From Cryptomeria japonica (Eukaryota > Streptophyta > Pinopsida > Cupressales > Cupressaceae): a DNA stretch of 64,000 bases. The translations under genes were made by a program, and so were the position numbers. Where the stretch lies: assembly GCF_030272615.1 (NCBI RefSeq), contig NC_081410.1:261070437-261134436 (forward strand), written 5' to 3'. Of the stretch, positions 44,758 to 55,847 are shown in pieces (within the stretch, counting starts at the first letter, position 1; each line of letters begins with the position of its first letter). The notes under the pieces were generated by a model. That model saw only the letters and a program-made list of their open reading frames with translations. It was not told the DNA's origin and did no database searches.

Positions 44758-45325
44758 AGACGGTGCGGTTTATCACATCGTTTCAAAGAAAGAAAGACAG
44801 GTATGAGAAATATGCCCCAGAAATGTTAATTTAGTGGGTGGTATGGCCCCTCGAGAGATGGGCCAAAAAATTTCTAAAAATTAGGCGATCTCTCAAAAAA
44901 GAGAAAGAAGTTGGGGTTAGGTAGAATAGAAGAAATTAGAAATAATTGTGAAAGAATGGGAGAAAATGAAGTGATTGTGGAGAAATGAGAGTCTTGCAAA
45001 GTTCACTAGGACCACGACAATGAGCGGGGTGAAGTAGGGTTAGGGTTGGGGGGAGTATAGTTGGAGGGGAAGGGGTAAAATGGTCTCATTTACACCTATC
45101 TCCCTGGCAGTTTGGAGCTCTAATAGTGACCTTTGGTGAAGGAGTGAGCAACAATCATCATGGTCGTGCCTATAGCAGATCACTGGCTAGAGCAGATGTG
45201 CTAATACCACCGACTAGAGGACTATGAACCAGTGGTACGCAAATGCTAAATTTTGCTTTTGATGCATTTTTATCATGTGTTTTCAAGCATGAAAGTCCAA
45301 GGAAGATAATAGTGCTAAACCTATG

Positions 45326-45562
45326 TTTTAGTGCTTTTGTCGCCTAAAGTAGCACTATTATGCCGCAATGGCACTTTTGTATAGTCGTTTTAGCACTTTA
45401 GTATCATAGTTATAGCGCTCTTGTAGGTTAGAGCTTTTGTGTAGTTGTTATGGTGCTTTTGATATAAAATAGCACAATGGTATAACTGTTGTAGCGCAAT
45501 TGTTGTTTTAGCGTGTTTGTATCATAGTAATAATGCTATTGTCAGTAGAGTGGCGCGATTGT
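45326..45562 (+). repeat. Cluster of TTTTAGCGCTTTTGT-type repeats before the PMD ORF
   Basis: About ten spaced variants on the plus strand: TTTTAGTGCTTTTGT (45,326-45,340), ATGGCACTTTTGT (45,368), TTTTAGCACTTTAGT (45,388), TATAGCGCTCTTGT (45,411), GAGCTTTTGT (45,431), TGGTGCTTTTGA (45,451), GTAGCGCAATTGT (45,491), TTTTAGCGTGTTTGT (45,506), TAATGCTATTGT (45,531) and TGGCGCGATTGT (45,551). The same motif in inverted orientation forms the cluster at 60,336-60,549 at the other end of the element. Confidence 0.85.
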
Positions 45563-45836
45563 GATAAAATGCCCCAGTGTTAGATAAAATATCACTTGAT
45601 GTCTATGTTGATTGATTAATTGGTTGTTTTGGTGAACCATAGCAGCCCCGTTGAGACTAGGCCATTGTTATAAATGCCTATTGTATTCTAGGATTGTCAT
45701 AATCGATTACCTGTTGAGACTCGAAGATACTTGATTAAAAGGTATATGTTGATAGTTTGGGTTGAAACTTAAGAATGTTTATAGCAAAACAACTGATATT
45801 TGTTGATATGTGTAGGAGGATCTACCCGTCTTACAG

Positions 45837-47582
45837 ATGCGGGAGCGACATCCCGCGACACAACAGCTATGTGAGCAGTTGTCTGAGGTAGATAGTGATT
45901 GTTTATGTGCAACCAATTTATATGATATGATGTACCTACTCGTGATTCAGATGAATCATAGATTATTGACAGTGTTGGCTGAGCAATGGCACAACAAGAT
46001 GCGCTCCTTTCATTTTGTGATGGGAGAGATGACTATGACACTGGAGGACGTCTGGAGGATATTGCATATCCCGATTGGAGGGGAGCTCATGACATATGAT
46101 CGTCAGTTGTAAACCGTAGTCGTACAAAGGATAGTTTCTGAGGACATATACATTGAGGATGGCCTTGTGGCGTGGGAGGATATAGTAACACTCTATGAGC
46201 CCCTACCATTAGTACTAGCAGGTATCGTCAGGGGTTTGTTGTGCCTCGATCAACGTTCGCATGGATTGGTCATTGGTTGGGGCCAGGTGATAGAGATGAT
46301 GGTGACAAAGGGGACTCGCTATGCATGGGGGCCATGTGTGTTGGCACACCTCTACAGGGATTTGCATGAGGCAGTGTACCAAGAGGGTAGATCACTAGGT
46401 TTAAGGGTCACTTTGTTACATATATGGGCTTGGGATCACTTGCCAGTCACAAGATCGGTATGTTTAAGGTTTACGGCGATAGATCAGTCCTATGCTTTTA
46501 TGTATGGATGTTTGATGACCGAGCCCCATTTGGGGAAGTTGGAGTTTTGGCAATGGACATTAGATGACTTAGATACAATCATATGGAGGCCTTACATTGA
46601 TTGTGAGGGTTGGGAGGATGATGGAGAGGCCTTACTATATGTATATGTGACTCATTTTTTGATTGGTCACACATCCTATGTTGTGGAGAGACAGTTGCCA
46701 GGGAGAGTGATGAGACAGTTTGGGCGGAGGTAGAGTATGTCGAGGGGTTTGAGGGAGTATGCACAGGTAGTGCGGGAGAGATGGCAGTGGGAGCCGATTT
46801 TTCCCTATGATTAGGCCCTTACAAAGTTCCCAACATTACAGGTGAGACCATGGCTGATGAGGCCAGAGGTTGTAGATGTGGGGGTGACAGAGGAGTATAC
46901 ATAGTATCGCATCGCTCATCTGATTCCGCAGATTTCAGATCCTGCAGAGCCCATACCACCATTTGAGGATGATAGAGCACCGCAATGGAGGAGGAGAGTA
47001 GGCAGGGGTGGCTGAGGTTTTGGAGGTGGAGGTGGTGGGGGAGGTGTATTTGGAGGTGGAGGAAGTGGAGGTGGTGGGGGAGGTGGATTTGGGGGTGGAG
47101 GTGGATTTGGAGGTGGAGGTGGTGGAGGAGGATGGTTACAGAGGAGAGGCAGAGGTGGGAAGCGTTTATGAGTGTCATAGGGTCTACTGATACAGGGAGC
47201 AGCGAGAGCAGGAGGGAGAGATGTCGGTGGGGGAGAGGGTGGTGATGAGGCAATGGAGATGGGACAGGGAGCCACAGGTGGTGGAGAGGAGCCTATGGAG
47301 AGGGCATAGAGAGCCATAGGTGGGGGAGAGGGAGACCTGTGAGAGTTTATGATATTATGGTTGTAGACTCAACTGACAACAATCGAGGCACAATTGGAGG
47401 ATATAGATGCAAAGATTGCATCCAGTGATGTCCAACTTTTTGTACGAGAGGCTGAGTTGACTGTAGTTGTGCGAGAGAGAGATGATCTAGTGGACAGAGT
47501 GAGGGAGCTACATGATAGAGTTCAAGTTTTGGAGGGAGTACAAGGACAGGGTCCGACTGGGGAGGTGCTGAGGGAGATGTGA
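45837..47582 (+). pseudogene. Plant mobile domain (PMD) ORF, antisense inside Tat element 2
   Basis: From ATG 45,837 (MRERHPATQQL) one frame runs to 47,582. It is broken by in-frame stops (46,110; 46,731 and several more to about 47,370), but I saw no frameshift. Conserved PMD landmarks are AEQWHNKMRSFHF, GEMTMTLEDVWRILHIPIGGE (from about residue 63), LAHLYRDL, LLHIWAWDHLP, IIWRPY and VERQLPGRVMRQFG. A Gly-rich tail (47,010-47,135) and a short coiled coil (47,394-47,582, VRERDDLVDRVRELHDRVQ) follow. PMD proteins act in plant silencing and genome stability; PMD genes are also carried by transposons, and antisense extra ORFs are known in Tat elements (family knowledge, from memory). The bases before 45,810 (TGATATGTGTAG, then GAGGATCTA) could be a splice acceptor, so an upstream exon is possible. 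Confidence 0.85.
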
Positions 47583-48259
47583 TGGGCAGGGGCAAAGATT
47601 GACTATTGGCAGGGATTATATGAGTAGGTTGTGCCGATTAGTTAGCAAGCGATGAGCTACTCCCAGATGCGGCGGGCGAGATCAAAGTGGTCGCAGAGGG
47701 GTCAGAGCAGTAGTGGTGTGATGGGTTCTCCTCAATGAGATGGTGAGGGTGGTGGGGGAGTAACATCTGGCCAGAGTGTCATTTGAGGTGTTTCTATGCA
47801 TTGTTACATTGTTATTAGACTGATACTTGGATGGCTCTTGGTAGCCGATATTTTTAGACATCATTATACTATGATACATGTATTCTTTTTGATGTGATAT
47901 ATGATGAGATCTCATTTTTATGGTGATGATATGCTATGTATCCATGTGATGATGTGTACTTTATGAAAGATGATGATATGAGTTATGCTTAGATACATGA
48001 TATGGAGATGTTTACTTTCTAGATGTACATGTTGATGATATGATTTCTATATGTATATGGATGATTTGCTAACACGTGGATGCAGGTTAATAGATGGATG
48101 ATGCTTTTGTAATGATATTAATGTGATGAAATGATGATGATTTATGCTAAATGATGAGATTTAGATAATGAATAATGATATTTGATAGATAATATGTACA
48201 TGTTGAAATGATGAGATGATGATGAGTAAACGATGCATGTTTTTAAGATGAATATACAT
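47583..48259. other. Spacer between the PMD ORF and the repeat array, no gene seen
   Basis: Rich in GATGATATG-like phrases. The only open frames are antisense low-complexity ones. It probably contains the 3' end of the PMD transcript. Confidence 0.45.
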
Positions 48260-49380
48260 GAATGAAATGTTTATGAAAATGTCATGCATGTTTTTAAATG
48301 AATGCACTAAATGGATAGATGAATGTTCTTGATGATGGATAAACAAAGACACTTAAATGAATAAAATGAATGCACCTAAAGGAGTAAATGAATAAAACTT
48401 AATTATTGAAATACAACTAAATGATAATAAATGCACTTAATGACGAAATGACTGTACTTTAATGAATAAAATGCAACTAAATGAATGACTAAACGTACGT
48501 AATGGAACTAAATGATTATGATTGTATTTTAGTGATTAGATGAATGCAATAATTTAAAATACAAATAAATGATAATAAATGCACTTGATGCAAGTAAATG
48601 ATATGAAATGATTTAAAATGCAACTATATGATAATGAATGCACTTGATGCAGGTAAATGATATGAAATGATTAAAATGCAACTACGTGATAATAAATGCA
48701 CTTGATGTAGGTAAATGATAATGAATGAATGTACTTAAATGAAGGAATGAATGCAATGTTTTAAGATGCAACTAAACGATAATAAATGCACTTGATGTAG
48801 GTAAATGATAATGAATGAATGTACTTAATGCAACTAAATGTGTATGAAATGATTTGAAATGCAATTAAATGGTAGTGAATGAATGAAATAATTTGAAATG
48901 TAATTTAAATGATAATGAATGAATGTACTTAAATGAAGGAATGAATGCAATGATTTAAAATGAAACTAAATGATAATAAATGAATGTACTTAAATGAAGG
49001 AATGAATCCAATGATTTAAAATGCAACTATATGATAATAAATTCACTTAATGACTAAATGACTATGAAATGATTTAAAATGCAATTAAATGATAATAAAT
49101 GCACTTAATGACTAAATGACTATGAAATGCAATTTAAATGATAATGAATGAATGTACATAAATGAAGGAATGAATGCAATGATTTAAAATGCAACTAAAT
49201 GATAATAAATGAATGTACTTAAATGAAGGAATGAATGCAATGATTTAAAGTTCAACTAAATGATAATAAATGAATGTACTTAAATGAAGGAATGAATGCA
49301 ATGATTTGAAATGCAAATAAATGATAATAAATGCACTTAATGGATAAATGCACCTAATGCAAGTAAATGATAATGAATGA
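48260..49380. repeat. Degenerate AT-rich tandem array
   Basis: About 1.1 kb is made of variants of AATGAATGTACTTAAATGAA, GGAATGAATGCAATGATTTA, AAATGCAACTAAATGATAAT and AAATGCACTTAATG, at a period of roughly 60-90 bp. Copy order and length vary. It lies between integrase and the PMD ORF of Tat element 2. Confidence 0.85.
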
Positions 49381-50824
49381 ACTTTCACGAGTTAGTGAAA
49401 TTAACTAAATGATAATGCCATTCCTACATGATATGTGAATGTCAAGTTGGCGAGAAAATGCAGATATGGAATGGAGATGTGAGATGATGTATCAGAGAAC
49501 TCCGTCATGATTGTACCCAAGACAAAGTTTATAGGCTTAGCTTTCTCATAGAAACCTGAATTAATTGCATGCGAATGACAGATATGAACAATGAATGAGA
49601 AAATGGATGGGTGATATGCAATGGAATGCAATATAAACAGATGAGATGAAATGGTGATCCATAGATAATTCACAGTGCTTAATATTCATCATTGAGCATG
49701 GTAGTATTGATCTTGGCTGAGGTATCCAAAACCATGGTTGAGCGCGTCACCTGTAAGAAAACATTGCAGACAAGGAAAGTTCCTCTCCATTATGGTTCAT
49801 GTAAAAATGGTCGAGGTATACGTTGTAGTCAGTAAGCCATAGCGATTTATGACTGAATTTTTGCATAGGATTACGTAGCTTAGTGAACTTCCCACATAGA
49901 CACCATTAGTAGATGCCCCAGAACTTCATTGGAACAATCCGCAGACAACAAACAAAGAAAAAGATATTAAGAACAATCCTGGCTACTCTAATCACTTGTG
50001 GATATCTTGGAGTAGCGTAGGAATCTGATATAAAGAAATAAATAACAAATCAACCAACTACTTATCAGCCAAACTGAATTTTCTTGTCAAAGAAAATGTT
50101 ACCAGGTCTTGTTTGTGAGGAAGGATGCATCCTTGTGAAGACGGTTGTGTGCAGATGTTTTGATTGGTTGGTTGATTTGATAGGTGGTCATTGTTTGAGT
50201 AGCTCAAAATGTTGTGTTGTGTCTCTTGCGATGTGTATGTACAAGGAATAATATACGTTGCAATGTTTTTGATTGATTTTTGATGTTTTTGTCATGTTTT
50301 TGGATTTTTTGAATGTTTGTAAATGTTTTTGGTATTATCTTTAGGACTTTCGCAAATGTTTTTGTGATTTTCCAAGTTTTTATGAATGTTTTTGTGATTT
50401 TTCAAGACATTTTTGAATGAGAAACTCAATGAATCACAAGCAATGGAGAATCCACTCCCATCAGTAGGTTTAAGCACATTTTATCCCAATTAGATGTCGC
50501 TATAAAAGAATGACTCAGGACACATGAAGTAACAACCCTGATTGCAGATCAATAACAAGCCATGGTATAAATGATGGGTGAATGGATGAAATGATTTGAT
50601 TGCAACAAGTTTGAAAGACAATGGAGCCATAATCTTTATGAATGGTGCCTATTTTCCAGGTTTGCACCACCATACTTACCCAAGGTGCCACCAAAGTGGT
50701 TTTCACCGTTTGAATGAATGATTTTTCTTTACTATTTTCTTGATTTTTTGTATTTTGTTCAAGACTGTTTTCTGAATGTTTTTGGTATTTTCTGATATTG
50801 GATGAGCCTGATGCTCTGCACAGT
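49381..50824. other. Spacer after the integrase of Tat element 2
   Basis: No confident gene. The part just after integrase (50,515-50,824) has open minus-strand pieces that may be the integrase tail in shifted frames. A short stretch at 50,260-50,410 repeats phrases like GTTTTTG(T/A)GATTTT and AATGTTTTTG. Confidence 0.45.
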
Positions 50825-51960
50825 TTATGTATGAAACCTTTTGAGATGCATGTTGTTGATTAAATCTGCTAGTGGTTCTCCTTCTGAAGTTGCTAACTGA
50901 TATGCTCCAGACCCGAAGATGATAGTGATGACATATGGACCCAGCCAATTGGATTCAAATTTTCCCTGGTGTTCTCTGTTCAGTTGATTGCGAGGATTCT
51001 CCCTATGAACAAGATCTCCTACTTCAAATGTGTGAGGTTTGGCCCTATGATTGTAGCTTTTGCTCATGCGCTGCTAATAGGCTTTTAGGTGGTTGTAGGC
51101 AACTTGTCGCTTTTCATCAAGCAGTTCCAAGTCTTGAAGACGTGAGACTCAGTATTCTTCATCATCTATTATATTGTGCAAGGAGACATGTAGAGATGGT
51201 AATTTAACCTCAATAGGCAATATGACTTCTTCTCCATAAACCAGTGAGTAGGGGGTTGCACCTGTAGGGGTTTGAATGCTAGTTTGATATGCTCATAGTG
51301 CTGGATTCAAATGAATGTGCCAATCAGGACCAACATCATTGACTATCTTTTTGAGGATCCTCAATATATTCTTGTTGGATGCTTTGGCTTGACCATTGCC
51401 TTATGGGCAATATGGGGTGGAAAAATGGTTTTGGATATGAAACTTCTCACAGAGTTCACAGACATCTTGATTTTTGAAAGGAAGCCCATTATCTGTGATG
51501 ATGGACATGGGTACACCATACCGACATATGATGTAATTGAGGATGAATGAGGCGATTTGCTTGCCGGTGACTTGGGTGAGTGGAATGACTTCGATCCACT
51601 TCGTGAAGTATTATGTGGTGATAATGATAAATTTATGACCGTAGGATGAAGATGGATGGATTTTAACCACAAGGTCAAGTTCCCATTGACAAAAGGGCCA
51701 TGGTGTTGTGATATGTTGTAATTCCTGTGCCGAGGCATGTATCAGATCTCCGTGAACTTGGCACTTCTTGCACTTTTTAACAAAGTAGATGGAGTCTTTT
51801 TCCATGGAGGGCCAATAGTATCCAACTCACATGATTTTATTTGCTAGTGAAGGACCGCTTGAGTGAGCCCCACAAATTCCTTATGTACCTCTTCCAAGGC
51901 CTTTGTTATCTCATCTTGTTCCAAACATCAAAGGAGAGTACCATCAAGACTTCGTCTGTA
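50825..51960 (-). pseudogene. Integrase of Tat element 2
   Basis: The CKKC half of the zinc module and the start of the core (QWELDLVVKIHP, first catalytic Asp) are in 51,611-51,805. A TDNG motif (second Asp) lies near 51,495. The third catalytic position reads QAKASNK (about 51,373-51,395), where element 1 and active relatives have QAEA, so Glu has become Lys. The C-terminal part (50,825-51,067) contains GDLVHRENPRNQL and GKFESNWLGPYVI. Several stops and frame changes. No chromodomain. Confidence 0.85.
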
Positions 51961-52189
51961 TAGGATTTTGACAATGATGGTGTATCGAGCGGTTTAACAG
52001 ATAAAGGTTTTTCATTGGTTGTTTGATTGGTTAGGAGGAAGTGTGTGGTCACATAAGTAAATAAAAAACTCACTGTACCATGGGGAGTCGAAACCGGTAA
52101 GGTGACATATCATTTCAGATTCAGGGATATCATAAGCGGGGATCTAGAGCTGTTCTACCAGGAACTCATAGCATGTCGAATTTTACGGA

Positions 52190-52596
52190 AGATCCAGGAG
52201 AGATGCAATTGTAGCCGTTGCATCGGCAACTCAATTCTGATCTCTTGGTACTTGCTCAAATGTGATAGTTGTAAATGATTCTTTGAAACTATCCACCATC
52301 CTTTTGTACGACATGATTTTATCATCCTTTGTTTGGTATTCATCAGTGACTTGTCGGATGACCAGCTGGGAATCTCCATATACTTGTAGCTCTTTTAAAT
52401 TCCATTGTATGGCCAACCCGAGTCCTATGACCAAGGCCTCATATTCTGCTATATTATTTATGCATGGGAAAGTGAGTCTATAGGACTTTAGGATACTGTC
52501 ACCTTTAGGTGCGATAAAGAGAATACCTGCCCTCGAGCCATGTCTGGTGTATGAGCCATCAAAATATAGCTTCCAGGGTTGTGTAGCTATGATCAT
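52190..52596 (-). pseudogene. Archaeal-type RNase H of Tat element 2
   Basis: The frame 52,231-52,596 encodes WKLYFDGSYTRHGS (first Asp), NNIAEYEAL (Glu) and LQVYGDSQLV (third Asp). After an in-frame TGA near 52,230 the same frame continues with a V-A-D-A motif (fourth Asp) and ASLLDLP. All four catalytic residues are therefore still encoded, unlike in element 1. It lies between the retroviral-type RNase H and integrase. Confidence 0.87.
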
Positions 52597-52599
52597 GAA

Positions 52600-53970
52600 A
52601 ATTTCCTCGTCTGAAAAGTTTGAAATAAGAGGATGGTCACCTTTGAATGGTGCATCAGCTAGCTAATCTGCAATAACTTGTCCCTTGATAGCTTTGTGGT
52701 CCACATACTCAATATTGAATTCACTCAGGATCATAACTCATTTGGCCAAGTGGCCTGTCAATGCTGCCTTGCTGAGTAGGTACTTGAGTGGATCTATCTT
52801 GGCAATAAGTTGTACCTTGTGTGTTAACATGTAGCGCCTTAATTTTGTGGCTGCCAAGATAACTGCTAGGCAAGCTCACTCAATAGGTGTGTAATTGAGT
52901 TCATAGCCTACCAGTGTTTGAGAGATGTATTAGACAACACATTCTTTTCCTTCCGCATTATGTTGTGCCAACAGTACTCCTAATACCATGGTTGTAGCTA
53001 AAATGTATAACAATAGAGGTCTGCTTGGATATGGCAGAATCAACAATGGGGCATTCATTAGGTAATCTTTAAGCATTTGGAATGCTTGCTGGCATTTTGC
53101 ATGACATTGAAAGCAGATATTTTTATGTAACAGATGGGTGAAGGGATGACATTTATCAGCCAATTGTGCAATGAATCACCAAATGGATTGTAGCTGCCCT
53201 TGTAACATCCTCAACTGACTGATATTGTTTGGAGGTGGCATGTCCATGATCGCCTTGACTTTCACAAGATCTACCTCAATGCCTTTACTTGAGACAATGT
53301 ATCCTAAGAGCTTCCCAAAAGTTACTCCAAAGACAGATTTCTTTGGATTGAGACAGACGTGGTATTGTTCTAATTTGTTGAAGATTTTATCCAGTACTGC
53401 AAGATGAACCTCTCTTGTTAATGATTTAGCTATTAAATCATCCACATAATCTTCCATTATGGTGTGCATCATATCATGGAAGATGGTAGTCATGGCTCTT
53501 TGATATGTTGCCACTGCATTCTTTAGACCAAATGGCATCATATTCCAACAATATGTTCCCCATGGACATGCGAAAGCAATTTTGTGTTGATCCTTTGGAG
53601 CAATTTTAACCTGGTTGTATCTTGAAAAGCCATTCATAAGAGAAAGAATTGCATGAACTTCTATTAGATCGACAATCATGTCGATGTTTGGTAAGGGAAA
53701 GTAATCTTTAGGACATGCCTTGTTTAAATCTCTGAAATCCATACAGATACAAATGCCCCCATTAGGTTTACCAACAAATACAATATTGGAGATCCACTCT
53801 GCATAATCAATTGGGCTGATGAAACCAACATCCAAGAGCTTTTTAAGTTCAGCCTTGACAAGAACGATAATTCGTGGGTGTATCTTTTTGCTACAGTTAG
53901 GTGTTGCATGACCAAATCTGGATCTAAGCCGGGCATGTCTGCATAAGACCATGCAAAGTTGATTTGGCAC
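52600..53970 (-). pseudogene. Reverse transcriptase and RNase H of Tat element 2
   Basis: The frame 53,176-53,970 spans most RT motifs without a stop: KKIHPRIIVLVKAELKKLL, FVGKPNGGICICMDFRDLN, SLMNGFSRYNQVKIAPKD, FGLKNAVATYQRAM and YVDDLIAKS (YVDD at 53,437-53,448). The palm motif normally D-G-F-S-G-Y reads N-G-F-S-R-Y, so the first catalytic Asp is lost. The connection and RNase H part (52,600-53,163) begins with HPFTHLLHKN and has more stops towards the end. N-terminal RT sequence continues upstream in the linker. Confidence 0.87.
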
Positions 53971-53972
53971 TT

Positions 53973-55270
53973 CTAGAATAATTTCACAAATATTAGTTGT
54001 TCTTCAGGAGTTAATAGAGATGCCAACTGTATTTTGTGAGGAGGCTCAGGGGTCCCCACATTGAATTCTTTTGTTTCTTTTATTAGGATGGTTGATCTCT
54101 CCAGATTCATACTAAAGGGGAGGATGTCAAACCTTTCATCCTCAGGCGCCTCAGAGAGGTTTTCACCTTTGGATACACTCTTTGTTTTTACTCTTTTGGG
54201 ATCAAAAAGTGCCACTGTGTGGTTTTCACTAGAAGATCCATGTTTTATTGTAATATTTTTGCATCTGAAAGGTTTGGCATCTGCCCCAAAGTATGTTGTG
54301 TTGTTATGTTCAATGGTAAACCCAACTTTATGATCCCCTCTTAGTATGTTATCCCGTAATTCTAGAAATTCTATGAGTGCCTCATCGTTTTGGAAATGGT
54401 CAAGACATGGGGGATTTGGCTGGTTCCATTTAATGAGTTCGGGATGAATGATAGTCATTAATTTGTCAATTCAGTTGAGTTTGTAGGAGGCATCAGTGAG
54501 GGTTAATATGGAGGCGTGAAGTTCATTGATGATATTCTCCTTGTCAAATTTAAGTGTAGGATTTGACGTAGGGATTGTGGAAGTTTCTTCTAGCTCAGGA
54601 ACCCAAATTTTTTTAATCCATGCTTCTCCATAAACTGGGATATCCTTACGAGGTGGTGGAGGTGATGTTTCTTCCTCATCTGAAGTATTTAAATGCACTG
54701 AATCCCATTCCCACTCATGTGAGTCTGTCTTAGAATCACTCTCTAGCATCCGATTACTATACCAAGCTGGGATGCCATTTGAATTGAATAGTGCATTAGT
54801 TACTAACTTATGTACTTTTGGAGGTGGGATTGTTGGTGCTGCTGGTGGGGTTGCTGATGCTATAGATATAGTCAAGGATTGCATCCTTAGAGTAATTGGC
54901 TGATGCACAGATTTGTTGGGTTTTCCTTTGAATCAAAGATTAGGAAGAGATTCTTTTTGAAAACCTACTCCAATTTTATCTCTTGGTTTCAACTTAGGTT
55001 GTAAGGGCTCTTGTTGTCCTTGCTTGCAAGGTCCCAAAGAACTATGACCATCATACCCCATTCTTTGCATTATAGTGAAGCCTTTGCCATATTTGTCAGT
55101 GGGGAGCTTAGCCTTTGGGATTTCTTTGTCGACAGGGTCTGTGTAGATCCATTCTGCCAGGTCTTCATCCATGGTTTCCTCCTCTTGGCTTTTACTAGGG
55201 GTGAATTATGCCAAAGTGCGAGTTCTTTTGGCCAGTGGTGTTTGAAGTAAACCTTGGGGTTTGCCATGAG
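53973..55270 (-). pseudogene. Protease-RT linker of Tat element 2, G-patch-like
   Basis: Open pieces 53,973-54,458, 54,471-54,908 and 54,933-55,172 lie in successive frames. The last contains KGFTIMQRMGYDGHSSLG and IGVGFQKE, a G-patch-like glycine pattern. The middle piece is Pro/Thr-rich with SDEEETSPPPPRKD. The first holds FDKEN- and NNTTYFGADAKP-like phrases found ahead of RT in Tat polyproteins. The interruption by a solo LTR seen in element 1 is absent here. Confidence 0.7.
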
Positions 55271-55289
55271 TTCTAGGGGATGTGAATAA

Positions 55290-55829
55290 CTACCCAACAC
55301 AAAAGAGTTGGCTAAGATTATATTCACTGGGACCTTCCTCAACCATTTTCACCTTCAATTTCTCCTGCTTTGGTGTAGGGGTTGTTAAGCTGGAAAGAGA
55401 GGCTGGATTAACATATGATGAAGAAGGGATAACATCTCCATTGTTAGGTATGGTGATCTCTGGTTGATGGTGAATATTATTATAATATGCAAATGGATTA
55501 GCATCATCGAGGATCATAATTTCTACCCCATTATGTGGAAACTTGATACATTGGTGATAGGTAGATGGAATGGCTTGCATGGCATGTATCCAAGGTCTTC
55601 CTAACAAGAGATTGTAGGGAAAAGGAAGGTCTAGAACCTAGAAAACTATATATTTCACCACTGGCCCAACCCTAATAGGTAATATAATAGCTCCTCTGGA
55701 AGAACGTTCTGCATCATCGTATGCTTTGATGGTTATCTTTTTGCTGACATCCACTGATTCTACTGCATAACCCAATGCTATGACTAACTGCAAGGTGCAT
55801 ATGTTTAAGCCGACTCCATTGTCAATCAA
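55290..55829 (-). pseudogene. Retropepsin-type protease of Tat element 2
   Basis: VLIDNGVGLNIC near 55,820 is the active-site motif with the catalytic Asp preserved. [10 protein letters not shown] near 55,600 is the second conserved motif. The two are separated by a short break at about 55,608-55,637. Downstream, [14 protein letters not shown] matches YHQCVKFPYNGIEI-like sequence in element 1 and marks the protease end. Confidence 0.8.
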
Positions 55830-55847
55830 GACTTGCTTGATTGTATG

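Noticed and set aside
46110-46112. Reading the PMD region as two separate genes
   Set aside because: Both halves are in the same frame and together cover one continuous PMD; the stop between them is a decay mutation.
46819-47317. Pro/His-rich minus-strand open frames
   Set aside because: Antisense shadows of the Gly-rich tail of the PMD ORF.
48260-49380. CRISPR-like repeat array
   Set aside because: Repeats are degenerate, of variable period, without unique spacers, and the DNA is clearly plant nuclear.
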